Of a stretch of 62,037 nucleotides of DNA, positions 34,175-43,100 are shown piece after piece. The position numbers and the translations under genes were made by a program. Origin of the DNA: an uncultured Muribaculaceae bacterium (lineage in GTDB: Bacteria; Bacteroidota; Bacteroidia; Bacteroidales; Muribaculaceae); assembly GCA_910587545.1 (NCBI GenBank), contig CAJUMI010000003.1, positions 1-62,037 of the forward strand. Reading direction: 5' to 3'. The notes under the pieces are model-generated. The model was not told the DNA's origin, ran no database searches, and worked only from the letters and a program-made list of their open reading frames with translations. Within the stretch, counting starts at the first letter, position 1. Each line of letters starts with the position of its first letter.

Positions 34175-35161
34175 TCAGATATCCCAGACGAGATACATCG
34201 CGCCCCAGGTGAAACCTGCTCCGAATGCGGTGAGTATCAGCTTATCACCCTTCTTCAGCTTGTCGCGGTATTCGTCGAGACAGATCGGAATTGAGGCTGC
34301 CGAGGTGTTGCCTGTATGTTCGATGTTGACGAGCACCTTGTCGGCAGGCACGCCGGCGCGGTCGGCCACTGCTTCGATGATGCGGAGATTGGCCTGGTGG
34401 GGGATCAGATAGCTGATGTCGTCGACTGTCAGATTGTTGCGCTTCATCACTTCGAGCGACGATGTCAGCATGTCGGTGACTGCGTGCTTGTAGACCTGCC
34501 GGCCCTCCTGATAGAGATAGTTATCACCCGAGTCGACCGTCTCGTGAGTCGTCGGCTTGACCGAACCGCCTGCCTTCATCAGTAGGTGGTCGCGGCCCAC
34601 GCCGTCAACGTGAAGCACCGCGTCGATCACGCCCACGCCCTCTTTGTACGTCGGCTCTACCATTACCGCTGCCGCACCGTCGCCGAAGAGCGGACAGGTG
34701 GCACGGTCGCTGTAGTTGACCATCGACGACATCTTCTCGGTGCAGACAACGATGATCTTTTTGTACATGCCCGAGCGGACATAGGCCGTGGCATCCTGAA
34801 GAGCCACGATAAAGCCGGCACATGCGGCCTGGATATCATAGCCGTAGGCATTGACCAGCTTGCTGCCGTAGGCGATGACCGAAGCCGTCGACGGAAAGCG
34901 GTAGTCAGGGTTAGAGGTGGCGCAGATGATCAGATCGATGTCGTCGGCGCTGACGCCTGTCGACGCCAGTAGACGGTCGACGGCCCGGATGCCCATATAT
35001 GACGAGCCTTCGCCGTCCATGTTGAGTATGTGACGCTGTTTGATGCCGACACGCGACATGATCCATTCGTCGTTGGTGTCGACCATCTTCGAGAGCATCT
35101 CGTTGTCGAGTATATCGTCGGGCAGATAGGATGCTATCCCGGAAATGCGTGCGTTAAGCAT
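34175..35161 (-). CDS. fabH: 3-oxoacyl-ACP synthase III
   Basis: 328 aa from the ATG at 35161 (MLNARISGIAS). The longer frame to 35395 runs through rpmF and is rejected. It starts fatty-acid synthesis by condensing acetyl-CoA with malonyl-ACP. The catalytic triad is visible: Cys in DIQAACAGFI, His in LIPHQANLRII, and Asn in NIEHTGNTSAAS. C-terminal GAGFTWGA is the family's end. It follows rpmF in the classic yceD-rpmF-fabH order. Confidence 0.96.
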   Translation of the reverse strand: MLNARISGIASYLPDDILDNEMLSKMVDTNDEWIMSRVGIKQRHILNMDGEGSSYMGIRAVDRLLASTGVSADDIDLIICATSNPDYRFPSTASVIAYGSKLVNAYGYDIQAACAGFIVALQDATAYVRSGMYKKIIVVCTEKMSSMVNYSDRATCPLFGDGAAAVMVEPTYKEGVGVIDAVLHVDGVGRDHLLMKAGGSVKPTTHETVDSGDNYLYQEGRQVYKHAVTDMLTSSLEVMKRNNLTVDDISYLIPHQANLRIIEAVADRAGVPADKVLVNIEHTGNTSAASIPICLDEYRDKLKKGDKLILTAFGAGFTWGAMYLVWDI

Positions 35162-35318
35162 ATTTGTGCTTGTCTTGTTTTGAGGATGTTTAATGATACG
35201 TGAAAGCCCTCTCGACCGTGACTCCGCCTTGTCTGACAGGCGGAGTGCTGCGGCTAAGAGAAGCGTTTGCCAGGCTGAGCCGTAAGTCTTGCGACAGGCC
35301 TCAACTCTCTGTCGGCAG

Positions 35319-35504
35319 TCAGACTGCGGCGTCCTTTTGGATTGCGATATGTCCGCGGTAGTATCCGCATTCGCCGCACACTGTATGATAAACATGCCAT
35401 GCGCCGCAGTTAGGGCAGAGGGCGAGTGTGGGTGCTACTGCCTTGTCGTGAGTTCTACGTTTTGCTGTACGAGTCTTTGACTGTTTGCGTTTAGGATGTG
35501 CCAT
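35319..35504 (-). CDS. rpmF: 50S ribosomal protein L32
   Basis: 61 aa. MAHPKRKQSKTRTAKRRTHDKA at the N-terminus and a zinc-ribbon CPNCGAWHVYHTVCGECGYY with four Cys. It is a component of the large ribosomal subunit. Position between yceD and fabH agrees with the conserved operon. Confidence 0.98.
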   Translation of the reverse strand: MAHPKRKQSKTRTAKRRTHDKAVAPTLALCPNCGAWHVYHTVCGECGYYRGHIAIQKDAAV

Positions 35505-35588
35505 TGTTATTTATTTTCTTTTTTGTTGTTTCTTATTGCGGAGCCGGACATTGAGCGGACGGTCGCTCGACCGGACCTTCGTATCGGT

Positions 35589-36185
35589 TTATTCGTCATT
35601 CCCTTCTGACGAGAGCCCCCGAAGGGCTTCCCATCGCGGATCAGACGGCTGCGCCTCTCGGCCGACATCATCGCCTATCTGATCCATCTCGTCGATCAGG
35701 TCGTTTTCAAGATCGGCATCCTCGCCCGTGGCGCGCGCACGATGCTTCTTCAGTATCGCACTCATCGCCCGGTTACACTTGCCCAGCGGATGGACATGTT
35801 TGATCGGTATCGCCAAAGCGACCGTGTCATACATCATGTATGCCACGTTGAGATAATTGTCGCTGTCGGGTATCTCAAGCAACTCGTCAGAGTCGTCATT
35901 GAAGTCCTCGCCATACTTGACCATGATGTGATAGGTCGTGTCTATAGGCAATACGAGATCATCGAGACACCGGTCACACAGCACCGTGATCTCGCCCGTG
36001 AACACGAAACTGAGATCATACACATCGCCGTTATAAACAACTGTAAGTCTCACCTTTACATCCGCGTTCCGGATGTCGGTGTTCTCCATGTCGGCAAAGA
36101 ACTGCTTGCCCAGCGCGTAATCAAATTCATGACTGCCCTTGGCAAGGCTCTTGAGCGGCAACTTATATGCTGTGAACTTTCCCAT
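35589..36185 (-). CDS. YceD/DUF177 family protein (23S rRNA accumulation)
   Basis: About 198 aa from the ATG at 36185 (MGKFTAYKLPL). The longer frame to 36242 is rejected because a promoter -7 box at 36212-36219 lies within it. DUF177 features are the two CxxC-like positions around VLCDRCLDDLVLPI and NYLNVAYMMYDTVALAIPIKHVHPLGKC. YceD proteins associate with rpmF and affect 23S rRNA levels. The C-terminal acidic tail is rich in Asp/Glu, ending SEGNDE. Start of the yceD-rpmF-fabH unit. Confidence 0.9.
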   Translation of the reverse strand: MGKFTAYKLPLKSLAKGSHEFDYALGKQFFADMENTDIRNADVKVRLTVVYNGDVYDLSFVFTGEITVLCDRCLDDLVLPIDTTYHIMVKYGEDFNDDSDELLEIPDSDNYLNVAYMMYDTVALAIPIKHVHPLGKCNRAMSAILKKHRARATGEDADLENDLIDEMDQIGDDVGREAQPSDPRWEALRGLSSEGNDE

Positions 36186-36211
36186 TTGGTCCGTTTCTTT
36201 GAAAAACTCTG

Positions 36212-36243
36212 CAAAGTTATACAATATCTCGGTAACTGACAAC
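36212..36243 (-). promoter_or_regulatory. Promoter of the yceD-rpmF-fabH unit
   Basis: On the minus strand GTTG (36243-36240, one mismatch to TTTG), 20 nt, and TAACTTTG (36219-36212), a full -7 match. Predicted start near 36205, about 20 nt ahead of the start codon at 36185, which decides that start. Confidence 0.65.
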
Positions 36244-36686
36244 TTTTTGCCGCGAAAATCTTTCGACGCGTCTTTTCTGACATCCTACGTCCGGCCGACG
36301 CCGCGCCAAATCCACATCCCGGCATCATTTTACTCGCTTTCGCCATCTCCGCCCGCGACATCCCTGACAGACCCGCCGCCACCGGCTCGCGGACCGCCTC
36401 ACGCGTCCGCATCAACGACATGTAGCTCACCCAATATGACCCCGACAACGAAACATACCTCATCACTTCTGACTACGGCGACATCACCCTGCAGGTGCCG
36501 ATGAAAGGAGGTGAAGCCGTCGACAAACCGCTACGCCTCACCCAGAGCGCGTTCGAAGACGCCACCGACAGAAAAAAATGCGCCGTCAACAAAAAATATT
36601 TGCACCGTCAACAAAAAAATCATATCTTTGTCTCCACACTATCGTCGCTCTACGCAACAGCGTATCGGCTGACCGCACTGACTTGA
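36243..36686 (+). pseudogene. Decayed coding remnant with an internal stop
   Basis: In the frame 36243-36686 the translation reads protein-like: PGIILLAFAISARDIPDRP, then VRINDM, a TAG at 36423-36425, then LTQYDPDNETYLITSDYGD and ITLQVPMKGGEAVDKPLRL. After about 36570 it degenerates into Lys-rich sequence. The alternation of hydrophobic and polar residues on both sides of the stop suggests a gene fragment broken by a nonsense mutation. I do not recognise the family, and the frame could be chance in GC-rich DNA. No signal peptide or start codon is assured. Confidence 0.35.
36599..36630 (+). promoter_or_regulatory. Orphan consensus promoter on the plus strand
   Basis: TTTG (36599-36602), a 20-nt spacer and TATCTTTG (36623-36630) match the Bacteroides consensus exactly. 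Transcription would start near 36637. The next annotated gene begins at 37303 and has its own -7 element, so this promoter has no evident coding target. Confidence 0.6.
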
Positions 36687-37145
36687 CGGAGCGCATCCCC
36701 CCCTGCGCCGACGATGAAATAGCCTGATCGGCAAAAGTCAGTTACCCCCACCCATATAAATATAAAATGTCAGCCCCTATTACGCGCGCAGAGCCGTTGC
36801 CAGACAGTCATCGACGGATCACCGACGACCCTTGGATCATCACTATTGTATAACGCAAAGCTTCTGAACGGACAATCTGAAATCCAACGAGCGAGCAGAC
36901 ATAACGCATTATTGACCGCCACGGCCCGACAGGCCGTGACTGATCATATAGCGTTGCGTCAATACATTGATCCCAAACTCATCCACTGACATTTTTTCAG
37001 AAACCCCTTTATCACTACAATATAACTTCTCCTCCGACACACTCGCTCTCACTGCTTTCAGACTGACCGACAAGACAGACTTGCTTCAAAACCACAGGTC
37101 ATGAAAGAAATCACCCCCGCCATCCGCGCGCCCATCAGCCGTGCC

Positions 37146-37170
37146 CGTAGGTCCGCACGGCTCATGCACC
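37146..37170. repeat. Diverged REP-like palindrome (copy D)
   Basis: CGTAGGTCCGCACGG then CTCATGCACC follows the same layout as CGTAGGGACGCACGG..CGTGCGTCC at 22111, with several substitutions on each arm. It is probably an old copy, no longer a perfect palindrome. Confidence 0.4.
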
Positions 37171-37188
37171 ATTGACTAAGAAACAATT

Positions 37189-37229
37189 AGTCCGCCCCAC
37201 TCGTCCGACAAGTCCGACAAGTCCGCCCC
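37189..37229. repeat. Degenerate 9-nt repeat array (c)
   Basis: Contains the clearest units of the family: TCCGACAAG twice in tandem followed by TCCGCCCC, preceded by diverged units. It lies about 75 nt upstream of the DUF1846 gene. Confidence 0.55.
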
Positions 37230-37243
37230 CCCCTTCGACAAAA

Positions 37244-37284
37244 AAAAAATATTAAAAACCCTTCCCGGGTTTTTAATATTTTTT
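37244..37284 (+). terminator. Perfect 18-bp hairpin ahead of the DUF1846 promoter
   Basis: Arms 37244-37261 and 37267-37284 are exact reverse complements (AAAAAATATTAAAAACCC and its complement) around TTCCC, with the 3' arm ending in TTTTTT. It would terminate any transcript arriving from the left, including one from the orphan promoter. The -7 box begins 2 nt after it. Confidence 0.65.
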
Positions 37285-37285
37285 A

Positions 37286-37293
37286 TACCTTTG
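37286..37293 (+). promoter_or_regulatory. Promoter -7 element of the DUF1846 gene
   Basis: TACCTTTG matches TAnnTTTG exactly and is 9 nt from the ATG at 37303. Its -33 region falls in the hairpin loop (TTCC) rather than on a TTTG. The implied leader is very short. Confidence 0.5.
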
Positions 37294-37302
37294 TAATCCG
37301 TT

Positions 37303-38766
37303 ATGAAACACGGATTCAACAACGAGAAATATCTCAAAATTCAGTCCGAACACATCAAGGAGCGCATCGCTCAGTTCGGCAACAAACTCTACCTCGAATT
37401 AGGAGGGAAACTATTCGACGACTACCACGCAAGCCGCGTACTGCCGGGTTTTCAGCCTGACAGCAAACTGCGCATGCTCTCTCAGCTCGCCGACCGCGCA
37501 GAGATCGTCATCGTCATCAGCGCTCTCGACATCGAGAAAAACAAAGTCCGCAACGACCTCGGCATAACCTACGACATGGACGTCCTGCGCCTGCGCGACG
37601 AATTCCAAAATCGCGGTTTCCTTGTCAGCTCAGTCGTCGTGACCCACTACAACGGTCAGAGCAGCGCCGACGCCTTCCGCAGCCGGTTAGACCGCCTCGG
37701 CATACGAACCTACTGCCACTACACCATCGACGGCTACCCCACCAACGTCGACCTCATCGACTCCGACGAGGGATTCGGCCGCAACGACTACGTCGAGACC
37801 TCTCGTCCTCTCGTCATCGTCACAGCGCCGGGACCCGGAAGCGGAAAAATGGCCGTATGCCTCAGCCAGCTATACAACGAACACAAACGCGGCATCGAGG
37901 CCGGATACGCCAAGTTCGAGACATTCCCCGTCTGGAGCCTCCCCCTCAAACACCCCGTCAACATCGCCTACGAGGCCGCTACGGCCGACCTCAACGACGT
38001 AAACATGATCGACCCATTCCACCTCGAGGCCTACGGCAAGACCGCGATCAACTACAACCGCGACATCGAGATATTCCCTGTCCTCAACGCTCTCTTTGAA
38101 GGCATATACGGCGTCAACCCCTACAAATCGCCCACCGACATGGGCGTCAACATGGTAGGCTTCTGCATCGACAACGACGAGGTCTGCTGCGAGGCTTCCA
38201 AAAACGAGATCATCCGACGCTACTACACTGCCCTCAACTCACTCGCCAACGGCAACGGCAACGACAGCGAGATCAACAAGATAGCTCTGCTGTTCAAACA
38301 AGCCAAGATCGACACATCATACCGACGCACCACAACCGCCGCCAAGGCGCGCGCCGAACAGAGCGGACGCCACTGCTCAGCAATCGAACTCGACGACGGC
38401 ACCATCATCACCGCCGAGACCGGCGACCTCCTCGGTCCGTCAGCCGCACTGATTCTAAACGCACTCAAACACCTCGCCGGCATCGACCACTCGATCAAGC
38501 TCATACCCCAGCACATGATCGAGCCAATCCAGCACACCAAGACCAACTATCTGCGCAGCCGAAACCCAAGGCTCCACACCGACGAAGTCCTCGTGGCCCT
38601 CTCAGTCCTGAGTCCCCACGACGACAACTGCCGGAGAGCCCTCGGGATGCTTCCGCGCCTCAAAGGCTGCCAGGCCCACTCCACAGTCATGCTCGGCGAA
38701 GTCGACCGCAAGATATTCAACAAGCTCGGCGTTGGCCTCACCTGCGACCCACGCAAAAAATCCTGA
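37303..38766 (+). CDS. DUF1846 domain-containing protein
   Basis: 487 aa, one full-length DUF1846 protein. Conserved stretches are FNNEKYLKIQSEHIKERI at the start, YLELGGKLFDDYHASRVLPGF, GITYDMDVLRLRDEF, and APGPGSGKMAVCLSQLYNEHKRG, which has the look of a nucleotide-binding loop. KFETFPVWSLPLKHPVNIAYEAATADL and FHLEAYGKTAINYNRDIEIFPVL follow. The family is widespread in Firmicutes and Bacteroidota, structurally solved, but of unknown biochemical role. It is a single-gene unit. Its 3' end faces the efflux operon with a 57-nt gap holding repeat array (d). Confidence 0.95.
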   Translation: MKHGFNNEKYLKIQSEHIKERIAQFGNKLYLELGGKLFDDYHASRVLPGFQPDSKLRMLSQLADRAEIVIVISALDIEKNKVRNDLGITYDMDVLRLRDEFQNRGFLVSSVVVTHYNGQSSADAFRSRLDRLGIRTYCHYTIDGYPTNVDLIDSDEGFGRNDYVETSRPLVIVTAPGPGSGKMAVCLSQLYNEHKRGIEAGYAKFETFPVWSLPLKHPVNIAYEAATADLNDVNMIDPFHLEAYGKTAINYNRDIEIFPVLNALFEGIYGVNPYKSPTDMGVNMVGFCIDNDEVCCEASKNEIIRRYYTALNSLANGNGNDSEINKIALLFKQAKIDTSYRRTTTAAKARAEQSGRHCSAIELDDGTIITAETGDLLGPSAALILNALKHLAGIDHSIKLIPQHMIEPIQHTKTNYLRSRNPRLHTDEVLVALSVLSPHDDNCRRALGMLPRLKGCQAHSTVMLGEVDRKIFNKLGVGLTCDPRKKS

Positions 38767-38775
38767 AGACAAAAT

Positions 38776-38805
38776 TTGTCCGACATGTCCGGTCTGTCCG
38801 ACCCG
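38776..38805. repeat. Degenerate 9-nt repeat array (d)
   Basis: TTGTCCGAC / ATGTCCGGT / CTGTCCGAC are three consecutive 9-mers with the same core in phase. They lie in the 57-nt gap between the convergent DUF1846 and outer-membrane-channel genes. Confidence 0.55.
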
Positions 38806-38823
38806 TACCCCAAGGAGCAAAAG

Positions 38824-40173
38824 CTAAAGCTCTCCCCCGCCTAAGGCGTGATACAGGTCTATCACCGACTGGATCGCCTCATAGCGGTCATTGGCCTCCG
38901 ACAGCTCCGCGTCCAACAGACGTTGCTGCGCCGTCAGCACCTCGAGATAATTAGTCGGCGAATTGCGCATCAGCAGACGAGTATTGTGCACCGCGCCCTT
39001 CAGCGCCACGATCTGCTTCTTGTCCAGTATCAGACGCTCGACAGCCGTCTGCCACGACGACAGAGCGTCATTGACTTCCATGCCGGCATCCAACAGCCTC
39101 TGCTCGAATTCAAGACGCGCGATCTCATACTCTGCCTTGGCTATTTTCAGATTGGCCTCATTGCTGCCGCGGCTGAACAGCGGAGCCGTCAGCGAACCTA
39201 CCGCATTGGCAATCCACTCCGACGGATTGCCGACTCCCGCGCCCGACGTCGTCGTCCAGCCAAGGTTGCCCGACAGCTTCAGACTCGGATAGAAGGCCGC
39301 ACGAGCCACATTGATCTCATAGAAACACTTCTGCAGCCCATGTTCGGCCGCCCTGACGTCGGGCCGGTTAGACAGCATCGTCAGAGTGATACCCGAGAAC
39401 AGCGTGTCCGGAAACGTCTGCCCCACCAGTGTACCGCGGCTAAGATCAGCCTCAGGGTCAAGCAGCAGCGCCCTTACAGCGTTCTCCTGTTCCACTATGC
39501 GGTTGCGGAGCGTCAGCGCCGAACTCTCCACATTCAGACGGTTGGCCCGCGCCTGAAGCACCGCGGCCTCGTTCGACCGTCCGGCACGCTTTAGCGCCTG
39601 CAGCACTCGGATGTTCTCATCCCACGTCTTCAGCGTCCGCTCGCTGATCGAAAGCTGCTCGTCGAGCATCAGCAGCGTATAGTAACTGTTGGCGATCGCC
39701 GCCACAATCGAGGTTCTGACAGCCTGACCCGTGGCAGCCGCCCCATAGAACGCCGCTTCCGCACCGTGTCTGAGATTGCGCTGACGTCCGAAGATGTCCA
39801 CTTCCCACGATGCCGACGGCCCCACCGAAAAACGGCTCGGCGACTTATGTCCGACACTCCCGTCGGCTCCCGCCGACACCGACGGCAGCAGAGCCAGCTG
39901 CGAAGCCCTGAGTGTCGCAGCGGCCTCTTCGGCGCGCAGCATGGCGATGCGCAGATCCGTATTGCGTTCGAGTCCGCGGCCGATCCACGACTGAAGACAC
40001 GAATCAGTGAACACCTCGCTCCACGGCATCGCCGCGATCGGCGACACCGTTGAATCACTACGGCTGATGCCGCTCACCTCATATTCGAGCGCCGGACGCT
40101 CGTAACGCGTATAGAGTCCACACGACCCAAGCGTTGCCGCCAGCGCCGCACACATAAAATATCTTGTTTTCAT
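38824..40173 (-). CDS. TolC/OprM-type outer-membrane efflux lipoprotein
   Basis: 449 aa, SPII signal with lipobox TLGSC (Cys18). Two OEP repeats with long coiled coils: LGLERNTDLRIAMLRAEEAAATLRASQLALLPSVSAGA in the first and ARAAFYPSLKLSGNLGWTTT in the second, with ASWEVDIFGRQRN, the family's beta-barrel entry motif. It forms the trimeric exit duct for the RND pump. It overlaps the pump gene by 4 nt. Confidence 0.94.
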   Translation of the reverse strand: MKTRYFMCAALAATLGSCGLYTRYERPALEYEVSGISRSDSTVSPIAAMPWSEVFTDSCLQSWIGRGLERNTDLRIAMLRAEEAAATLRASQLALLPSVSAGADGSVGHKSPSRFSVGPSASWEVDIFGRQRNLRHGAEAAFYGAAATGQAVRTSIVAAIANSYYTLLMLDEQLSISERTLKTWDENIRVLQALKRAGRSNEAAVLQARANRLNVESSALTLRNRIVEQENAVRALLLDPEADLSRGTLVGQTFPDTLFSGITLTMLSNRPDVRAAEHGLQKCFYEINVARAAFYPSLKLSGNLGWTTTSGAGVGNPSEWIANAVGSLTAPLFSRGSNEANLKIAKAEYEIARLEFEQRLLDAGMEVNDALSSWQTAVERLILDKKQIVALKGAVHNTRLLMRNSPTNYLEVLTAQQRLLDAELSEANDRYEAIQSVIDLYHALGGGEL

Positions 40174-43100
40174 TTCTTTGTCCGTTTTGGCATTACCCGT
40201 TCCTCAATCGTCTGAAACACAATAAACAGCACCGGCACCACAAACAGCAGCGCGATCGTGCCGACAAACATGCCGCCGACCGTGCCGACGCCTATCGATA
40301 TATTGCCGTTGGCACCGACGCCGCTCGCAAACGCAAGCGGTATCATGCCGAAGATCATTGTCATCGACGTCATCACGATCGGGCGCAGGCGCGCTTTGGC
40401 AGCCGATACCACAGCCTCGGCGACCGACATTCCCGCCCGGCGGCGCTCCGACGCATACTCGGTCATCAGGATGGCCGTCTTGGCCAATAGACCGATAAGC
40501 ATCAGCAGGCCGATCTGCAGATAGATGTTGTTCTCAAGTCCGAACATGCGCGCAAACAGGAAGCTGCCCACAAGGCCGAACGGCACCGACAGAAGCACCG
40601 CCCACGGTATAAACAGACTCTCGTATAGCGCACAGAGTATCAGATAGATGAACACCACGCAGACCACAAAGATAAACACCGTCGAGCTACCCGACGACGC
40701 TTCCTCGCGGCTCATGCCGCCGAACTCATAGCCATAGCCCGCAGGCAGATTGGCCGCACAGACCTCGCGCACGGCCTCGATCGCCTCGCCCGAACTGTAG
40801 CCCGACGCCGGAGTGCCGTTGATCTGGATCGACGAGAAAAGATTGAAACGCGACAGGCTTTGCGAGCCGTAGACCCTTTTGAGTTTCAGATACTGGTTGA
40901 TCGGCGTCATCTCGCCCGAGGAGTTGCGCACGAAGATATTCGACAGCGACTTGGTGTCCAGGCGGAATTCCGGCGACGCCTGCACCATCACCCTGTAGAG
41001 CTTGGAGAAGCGGTTGATGTTCGACGCATACGACCCGCCGATATAGCCCGACAGAGCCGACAGCACATCGCCCGGCTGCACACCGTTGCGCAGCGCGCGC
41101 GCCGCGTCGACCTCGACGAGATACTGCGGATACTTCGTGTCAAACGATGTCGTGGCCCTCGCTATCTCAGGCCTTTGGCTGAGATCGGCCAAGATGCTGT
41201 TGGTGATACGCTGCAGATCCTCGATCGTGCCGCCTTTCTGATCCTGTACGTGGATCTCGAAGCCGTTGCTGGTGCCGTAGCCGGGGATCATGCCGCGCGT
41301 AAACACGATGATACGCGCCCCGGTGATATCGGACGTACGGCGGTAGATCTCGTCGATCACCGACTGTATGTCGTCGCCATCGCCCTCACGCTCGCTCCAG
41401 TCCTTCAGGCGGATGTCAAACATGCCGCTCGACGATCCCACGCCGCTCATCATGCCCCACCCCGTGGTGCGCGAATAGATCTTGATCTGGGGGATGTCGC
41501 TGATGCGGCGGTCGATATCTTCCATCACCTTGGTAGTCTCGACAAGATTGGTGCCGGGCGGAGTCATCACGTCTATGTTGATCGAGCCCATGTCTTCCTG
41601 AGGCACCAGACCCGTCTTGGTGTTCATCATCAGCCAGTAGAGACTGCCCGCCGTCACCATCAGCAGCAGAGCCACAAGCCAACGCCGCGAGATCATCCAC
41701 TTCACGCCGGCCGTATAGCGGCCGAGCAGACGGCCGAAACCGGCCTCGAAAGCCGTGTGAAAGCGCGACGAGAAACTCTTGCGCCCCTCGGTCGCGTGGG
41801 GAGTCATGATCAGCGCGCAGAGCGCCGGGCTCAGAGTCATCGCGTTGAGCAGCGAGATGCCCACGGCGACAGCCATCGTCAAGCCGAACTGGGTGTAGAA
41901 CGTGCCCGTCGTACCGCCCATGAAGCTCACAGGGATAAACACAGCCATAAACACCACTGTCGTCGTCAGCAGCGCCGCCGTGATGCCGTGCATGCCTCCG
42001 ACCGTCGCCTCGTAGGGCGACTCCACACCCTCGTCAAACTTGGCCTGCACCGCCTCGACCACCACGATCGCATCGTCGACCACCGTGCCGATCACCAGCA
42101 CAAGGGCGAAGAGCGTGATAAGATTGAGACTGAAACCGGCCACGTTGAGAAATATGAACGTGCCGATAAGCGACACGACGATCGACAGCGTCGGTATAAG
42201 CGTCGCCTTGAAACTCTGAAGAAAAAGATACACCACGAGCACCACAAGCACCACGGCCTCGACGAGCGTGCGGATCACCTTGTTGATCGACGCGTCGAGA
42301 AAATCCTTCGTACTCATCAGATCGACAAGCTCCATGCCCTTGGGCAGTGTCTCGCGGATGCGCTCCACCTCCTTGTCGACGGCCTTGATGATCTCGTTGG
42401 CGTTGGAGCCGGCGGTCTGCGAGATCATGCACGTCGTGCCGGGCTTGCCGTTGACAGAGCCGACATACTCGTAGGAGCGGGCTCCGAGCTCGACACGGGC
42501 GACATCCTTGAGTTTCAGCACCGATCCGTCGGGCAACGCGCGGATCACGAGGTCTTCGAAATCGCTTTCTTCCTCATAGCGTCCGCGGTATTTGAGCGTA
42601 TAGCGGAACGTGTTGTCCGACTCGGCGCCGAGTGTGCCGGTCGGCGACTCGAGGTTCTGCTCGTCGAGCACCTTGCGGATATCCGACGGCATAAGTCTGT
42701 ACTGCGCCATCTTGCCCGGATCGAGCCACACGCGCAGCGAATAGTCGGCGCCGCGGATATCCACCTCGCCGACACCGGCGATGCGCGACAGGCGCGGCTC
42801 GATGTTGATCTTCATGTAGTTGGACAGAAACGTCCTGTCAAAAGTCTCATCGGGGCTGTAGAGCGCGAGAGTCTTGATGCGCGAGGTCTGGCGCTTGCGC
42901 ACATTGATGCCGCTGCGCGTCACCTCGCCGGGCAGCAGACCCTGGGCCGACGCCAGACGGTTCTGCACGTTGACCATCGCCATGTCGCCGTCGGTCCCCT
43001 GACGGAAATATACCTGGATGCTGCCCGAGCCGTTGTTTGACGCCGACGACACCATGTAGATCATGTCCTCGACACCGTTGATGGCCTCTTCGATCGGCAC

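Larger units (their letters stand above)
36687..37302. other. Gene-free 0.6-kb stretch with hairpins
   Basis: No ORF with coding character on either strand. It holds a nested inverted structure: TATTGAC (36910-36916) with GTCAATA (36958-36964) enclosing CACGGCC (36920-36926) and GGCCGTG (36932-36938). It also holds a diverged REP-like palindrome at 37146-37170, 9-nt repeat array (c), a run of eight C (37226-37233) and the hairpin in front of the DUF1846 gene. A small RNA driven by the orphan promoter is possible but unproven. Confidence 0.5.

Noticed and set aside
35162..35395. 78-residue N-terminal extension of fabH
   Set aside because: It runs through rpmF on the same strand in another frame; FabH proteins begin at the conserved MLNARISGIA start.
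36687..37302. tRNA gene in the gene-free stretch
   Set aside because: I looked for a T-loop GGTTCGAATCC-like block and a CCA-adjacent acceptor stem and found none.
40860..43040. 726-codon open frame on the plus strand opposite the RND permease
   Set aside because: It mirrors the permease codons; its product is rich in His, Arg and Asp with no domain pattern. GC-rich coding DNA often leaves the antisense frame open.
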